Below are positions 61,132 to 64,000 of a stretch of DNA of 64,000 nucleotides, piece after piece (within the stretch, counting starts at the first letter, position 1; each line of letters begins with the position of its first letter). This DNA is from Dongia_B soli. GTDB lineage: Bacteria > Pseudomonadota > Alphaproteobacteria > Dongiales > Dongiaceae. The position numbers and the translations under genes are program-made. The stretch is from NCBI RefSeq assembly GCF_034044715.1, contig NZ_JAXCLW010000010.1, positions 62,001 through 126,000 on the forward strand. Reading direction: 5' to 3'. A model generated the notes under the pieces. It was not told the origin of the DNA, made no database searches, and was given only the letters and a program-made list of their open reading frames with translations.

Positions 61132-61812
61132 CTAGGCGAGATATTTCCTGGCGTGTTTCAGATCACTGATGAAACCTTGCTTTTCGCGATGACGTGACGC
61201 GTCGTCGCGTTGCCGAAGGATGAAAGATGGGTGAATTGAAACCAGCAGCGCGCCCTGCCAGTCGCGCTCGCGCCGTAACTTGTCTGCCTGCGGAATCGTG
61301 TCCGGCACCGCTGCGGCATCTGGCATACCGATCGTCATGATCTGTCCACGCGACTTGCCAACGGCGACGGATCTACCCAGCAATCCCCGCACTGCGGAAG
61401 CGCCCAATGCGAGAATCAGGCGCGGCTGCACCAACCGTACTTCCTGCCACAGCCACCATTTGCAAATGTCGATCTCGCCTGCCGTCGGTCGTTGATGCAG
61501 CCGCCGCTTGCCGCGTGGCTCGAATTTGAAATGCTTCACGACATTGCTGACATAAACCATGTCACGGTCAAAACCCGCGGCTTCAAGGGCCTCATCGAGA
61601 ATCCGGCCGGCGGGCCCGACGAAAGGATGGCCGGCACGCTCTTCCTGGTCGCCCGGCTGTTCACCCACCAGCATCAGCGATGCGGTGAGCGCGCCTTCGC
61701 CGAATACCGCACGTCCGCCGCACTTCCAGATATCGCAGCGCTTGCAGGTGGCCGTTTCCTTGGCGAGGGCGGCGAGGGATTTGCCGGCCTTTGCTGTACG
61801 GCTTGCTTCCAT
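61132..61812 (-). CDS. udgX: UdgX-like uracil-DNA-binding glycosylase
   Basis: A 226-residue uracil-DNA glycosylase superfamily protein. Motif A is GEQPGDQEERAGHPFVGPAG (50-69), Fe-S cysteines are in CKRCDIWKCG, and the C-terminal motif is SIHPSFILR. At 102-106 it carries KRRLH, equal to the KRRIH loop of Mycobacterium UdgX, whose histidine (here H106) forms a covalent bond to the deoxyribose after uracil removal and so traps the site. It is preceded by a minus-strand GGAAC-N16-TGTT promoter, suggesting expression in general stress. Confidence 0.9.
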   Translation of the reverse strand: MEASRTAKAGKSLAALAKETATCKRCDIWKCGGRAVFGEGALTASLMLVGEQPGDQEERAGHPFVGPAGRILDEALEAAGFDRDMVYVSNVVKHFKFEPRGKRRLHQRPTAGEIDICKWWLWQEVRLVQPRLILALGASAVRGLLGRSVAVGKSRGQIMTIGMPDAAAVPDTIPQADKLRRERDWQGALLVSIHPSFILRQRDDASRHREKQGFISDLKHARKYLA

Positions 61813-61841
61813 CAGATGCAGTCTCCGTCGGCTGCAAGGTC

Positions 61842-61866
61842 AACACCAGCTTGCCTCGCTTGTTCC
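61842..61866 (-). promoter_or_regulatory. EcfG-type stress promoter (GGAAC-N16-TGTT) upstream of udgX
   Basis: On the minus strand GGAAC (61866-61862) is followed after sixteen bases by TGTT (61845-61842), 29 bases before the udgX start. It lies back to back with the plus-strand element at 61894, so the two genes share a divergent stress promoter region. Confidence 0.7.
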
Positions 61867-61893
61867 GCCTTATTGAGATGAAGGAAGGTGACG

Positions 61894-61918
61894 GGAACAA
61901 GCAAAGATGCCGGATGTT
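61894..61918 (+). promoter_or_regulatory. EcfG-type stress promoter (GGAAC-N16-TGTT) upstream of the glycine-rich secreted protein gene
   Basis: GGAAC at 61894-61898, sixteen bases, TGTT at 61915-61918, 84 bases before the GTG at 62003. Sequence and spacing equal those at 58157 and 63753. Confidence 0.7.
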
Positions 61919-62002
61919 GCTTTCCATATGTCGGCCGATAAAAGTCGCGGATCGCAAAGGCGTGAATAGCGACCGGCCTTTTACTGCAATGGAGCATCCA
62001 TC

Positions 62003-62422
62003 GTGAATTTAACCACCGCGAAATATCTCGGCTCGCTTTCGATTATCCGCGGCATTGCACTTGTCCCACTTTTCGCCATGCCGTTGGCCGCTACGCCTTT
62101 GAGTGCTCATGCCGGTTCAAACGGAAGCGAAGCGCAGCCCATCCAGCTTGCGGCTTGCGGTACCGGCCAAACGGAAGATTCCTCCGGGGCTTGCGTAAAC
62201 GAAAACGATTCCAGCAAGGGCAATACCGGCGGCATGGGTACGAACGGTTCGGGCGCCGGCAATGGCGATAGTGGCGGCAACGGCACGGGCGCTGGCAGCG
62301 GTTCAGGCGGTGGCAGTGGCGGCGCCGGCAGCGGTTCAGGTAGCGGCTCCGGCGGAGGTGCGGGCGGCTCAGGTGGTGGTTCAGGTGGTGGCTCCGGCGG
62401 CGGCGGCGGCGGCGGGTCCTAA
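62003..62422 (+). CDS. Secreted glycine/serine-rich low-complexity protein
   Basis: A 139-residue protein with a hydrophobic signal-like N-terminus (SIIRGIALVPLFAMPLAATP, cleavage probably after LSAHA). A short region with two cysteines (LAACGTGQTEDSSGACVNEN) follows, and then about 75 residues of Gly/Ser/Ala repeats ending in poly-Gly. It starts with GTG; GGAG lies eight bases upstream. The function is unknown; a disordered envelope or biofilm-related stress protein is possible. Its low complexity makes it easy to mis-annotate. Confidence 0.75.
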   Translation: MNLTTAKYLGSLSIIRGIALVPLFAMPLAATPLSAHAGSNGSEAQPIQLAACGTGQTEDSSGACVNENDSSKGNTGGMGTNGSGAGNGDSGGNGTGAGSGSGGGSGGAGSGSGSGSGGGAGGSGGGSGGGSGGGGGGGS

Positions 62423-62506
62423 GGGACGGTTACCTCGCTGACGGTGCTCGACCGGCGGTAACCCGTGTGACCATCTACCCGGTGGGTACAGCTGACGGAG
62501 GCGTGG

Positions 62507-62719
62507 ATGGAACTGCGACATGCGGATTACGAAAACCTCATCGCGCGCCTCGAGAGGGGCGACTCCTCCGCCGAGGAACTCGCCGCAATCCGAAAGGAAG
62601 CTGCACAATGTTTGAGAGATGCGCTCCAGCGGATCGCGCAACTGGAGCACCAGATCGCAAATATGCAGCGGGCGATCCGGGATGCGGTCACCGAGACCGG
62701 CGCCGCGCGAGATGCGTGA
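62507..62719 (+). CDS. Small hypothetical coiled-coil protein
   Basis: A 70-residue, highly charged and almost fully helical frame (ENLIARLERGDSSAEELAAI, AAQCLRDALQRIAQLEHQIA), probably a short coiled coil. GACGGAGG lies close to the ATG. No family recognised. Its neighbours are stress genes. Confidence 0.6.
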   Translation: MELRHADYENLIARLERGDSSAEELAAIRKEAAQCLRDALQRIAQLEHQIANMQRAIRDAVTETGAARDA

Positions 62720-62778
62720 GTTTTAAGGATTTCTGAACATTTTCTGGCGATCACCCACCCCCAAAGAAGGAGGCAATC

Positions 62779-63168
62779 ATGGCAACGCAAATACCCAAGA
62801 GTGAAAAGACATTGAACAAGGACGAGACCTATAGCCTTATTTCGGCCGACAAGGTCCAACGAACATCGATCTACAACTCGAACGGCGACAACTTGGGCGA
62901 AGTCGAAGACCTGATGATCGACAAAGTGAGCGGCAAGGTCGCTTACGCAGTGGTCAGCTTCGGTGGGTTCCTCGGCATGGGCGCACAGCGCCGTGCGCTG
63001 CCCTGGTCCGTGCTAACTTATGATACCAGTCGCGAGGGTTATGTCATCGACGCGCAGGATGACATCATACGCAACACGCCCGAGGCGCAATCCGAAGAGA
63101 CCTATTCCGATAGGGAGTGGGGTACACGACTGCACAATCACTATGGCGTGCCGCCTTATTGGATGTGA
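62779..63168 (+). CDS. PRC-barrel domain protein
   Basis: A 129-residue soluble PRC-barrel protein (SLISADKVQRTSIYNSNGDN, LGEVEDLMIDKVSGKVAYAV, VSFGGFLGMGAQRRALPWSV). This stress-island type is common in Alphaproteobacteria and may bind RNA, lipids or protein partners; its role is unclear. AAGGAGG lies eight bases before the ATG. No signal peptide or membrane segment. Confidence 0.92.
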   Translation: MATQIPKSEKTLNKDETYSLISADKVQRTSIYNSNGDNLGEVEDLMIDKVSGKVAYAVVSFGGFLGMGAQRRALPWSVLTYDTSREGYVIDAQDDIIRNTPEAQSEETYSDREWGTRLHNHYGVPPYWM

Positions 63169-63411
63169 GACTCTTTCCTCGTCCGCAGCCGGTCGCAGCG
63201 CGCCCCGTCCTATCCTGTCCGGCTATAAACCTAACTGGTGTGGGATGGCCGCGCTACGACGCGGCTATCCTGCGAACGCGCATAAGGGAGACGTAAAAAT
63301 GGTTTACAAAGCCCTTGCCGTTCACGATTTTTTGTAGGGTCGATCCTAGGCCCTGTCACGTGACGCCAGTGCGAGTTGCGCTAATATCAGATGCAAGGAG
63401 CGTGTTGCAAA

Positions 63412-63594
63412 ATGACGAAGATCAACAACGCCGGGCAATACGAAGATAAATTGCACGACCTGCAGAAACACGATTCCCCGCGAACGCCAAGTAACGAGAA
63501 AAAGAAGCGAGCCTTGGAAGGCGAAACCGCCGATTACGGCCAAAAACTGCATGACAGGGAAACCAAGGGACGCCCCAATCGCAAGTCCCGGTAA
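63412..63594 (+). CDS. Small hydrophilic hypothetical protein
   Basis: A 60-residue, strongly charged protein (TKINNAGQYEDKLHDLQKHD, KKKRALEGETADYGQKLHDR) that contains two copies of a Y-x2-KLHD element. The ATG at 63412 has AAGGAG about 11 bases upstream. The composition resembles small disordered stress proteins. The preceding 63169-63411 and following 63595-63908 show no other gene I can support. Confidence 0.6.
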   Translation: MTKINNAGQYEDKLHDLQKHDSPRTPSNEKKKRALEGETADYGQKLHDRETKGRPNRKSR

Positions 63595-63752
63595 AGAATG
63601 CTGCGCGGAACATTGCCGCCGCGTGGAGGAGTGCGGCTATCCGGTCAACCTGCTGTATCACCGCTGCAACAGCTCCGTGTCGGGTATGTGCCGATGAATC
63701 GGGCGGGTGGATAAAGAGCAACGGCGTCCTTATATCAAGCCGGCAGAAGCCG

Positions 63753-63777
63753 GGAACCAAAACCCATAAACATTGTT
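63753..63777 (+). promoter_or_regulatory. EcfG-type stress promoter (GGAAC-N16-TGTT) upstream of galU
   Basis: GGAAC at 63753-63757, sixteen bases, TGTT at 63774-63777, about 130 bases before the galU start. It implies that the sugar-nucleotide gene is also a stress-regulon member. Confidence 0.65.
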
Positions 63778-63908
63778 CTGATGGACACTGAGCTTAAGGA
63801 ATTGGGGGTTTGAGAAGATTGGAAGAACGGGGCAACAGCGTTCCTGATCCCGCCAATAAAACCTTCATGACCGGCTCAGGCCATCGATCCACTCAGGAGA
63901 TTTACACG

Positions 63909-64000
63909 ATGCGCGCGACGATTCGTACCGCTGTCATTCCTGCTGGCGGCCTAGGGTCCCGACTGATGCCCTTAACCCGTGCAGTACCCAAAGAATTGCT
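63909..64000 (+). CDS. galU: UTP-glucose-1-phosphate uridylyltransferase, N-terminal part (cut by window edge)
   Basis: Thirty codons are visible: TAVIPAGGLGSRLMPLTRAV and PKELL, the nucleotide-binding signature of GalU-type nucleotidyltransferases (family form xVIPAAGxGTRxLPxTKxxPKE). AGGAG lies ten bases before the ATG at 63909; an in-frame ATG fourteen codons earlier is possible. The enzyme makes UDP-glucose for polysaccharide and osmoprotectant synthesis. Confidence 0.85.
   Translation, partial: MRATIRTAVIPAGGLGSRLMPLTRAVPKEL

Noticed and set aside
63300..63338. A 12-codon frame with a good ribosome site (MVYKALAVHDFL)
   Set aside because: Too short to support as a gene without expression or conservation data.
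63607..63630. A GGAAC at 63607-63611 as another stress promoter
   Set aside because: Sixteen bases downstream the sequence is GGAG, not NGTT.

Overview
The window looks like chromosomal DNA of a GC-rich, metabolically versatile alphaproteobacterium, probably of the Rhodospirillales type (inference). The reasons are three complete spermidine/putrescine-type ABC operons, a dimethylglycine-dehydrogenase and GbdR-like betaine module, a PqiABC/MCE operon, a GGAAC-type general-stress promoter set and alphaproteobacterial palindromic repeats. Almost all of it is coding. I saw no rRNA, tRNA, CRISPR array or intact insertion sequence.

Layout. (1) 1-17000 is a bacterial microcompartment (BMC) and amino-alcohol/diol regulon, mostly on the minus strand. 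It holds shell proteins (two BMC-T, one BMC-H, one BMC-P), a PduM-like protein, a CoA-acylating aldehyde dehydrogenase with a C-terminal targeting helix, a class III aminotransferase-fold phospho-lyase and an APH-fold kinase. An AraC-type regulator lies divergently, followed by an SDR dehydrogenase, a PotABCD-type importer and a separate operon with a fused PduC-PduD diol dehydratase, PduE, an isochorismatase-fold hydrolase and a glutamine amidotransferase. The first set matches the Rhodococcus/Mycobacterium microcompartment (RMM) type. A direct repeat TTGACM-N15-TTGACA lies upstream of all three operons and suggests one regulon. (2) 17085-21073: an RND-pump remnant, then a pqiB-pqiC-pqiA operon. 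(3) 21400-34000: a 5-oxoproline/gamma-glutamyl cluster with an ABC importer, pyroglutamyl peptidase, MarR-type regulator, 5-oxoprolinase, a gamma-glutamyltransferase-like protein and a proline-racemase-fold protein lacking both catalytic cysteines. (4) 34000-37900: a small membrane protein, an MFS exporter with a LysR regulator, and a PheC-like cyclohexadienyl dehydratase. (5) 38200-45500: an MttB-family methyltransferase, a dimethylglycine/sarcosine dehydrogenase, a GbdR-like regulator, an aldehyde dehydrogenase and NikR. (6) 45800-57600: a third ABC importer, then an LLM flavin monooxygenase, flavin reductase, alpha/beta hydrolase, aldehyde dehydrogenase, NIPSNAP and AA_synth proteins with GntR and PucR regulators, probably an oxidative catabolic pathway of unknown substrate. 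(7) 57700-64000: a stress island with a KGG protein, zinc alcohol dehydrogenase, ECF sigma factor, UdgX, PRC-barrel and small proteins, then the start of galU. Five GGAAC-N16-NGTT elements, four of them ending in TGTT, suggest EcfG-type control.

The best candidates for something new are the RMM-type compartment joined to a diol dehydratase that lacks encapsulation peptides, with its shared direct-repeat operator, and the 5-oxoproline cluster with its odd racemase-fold protein. All family names come from reading the translated sequences; no database search was run.
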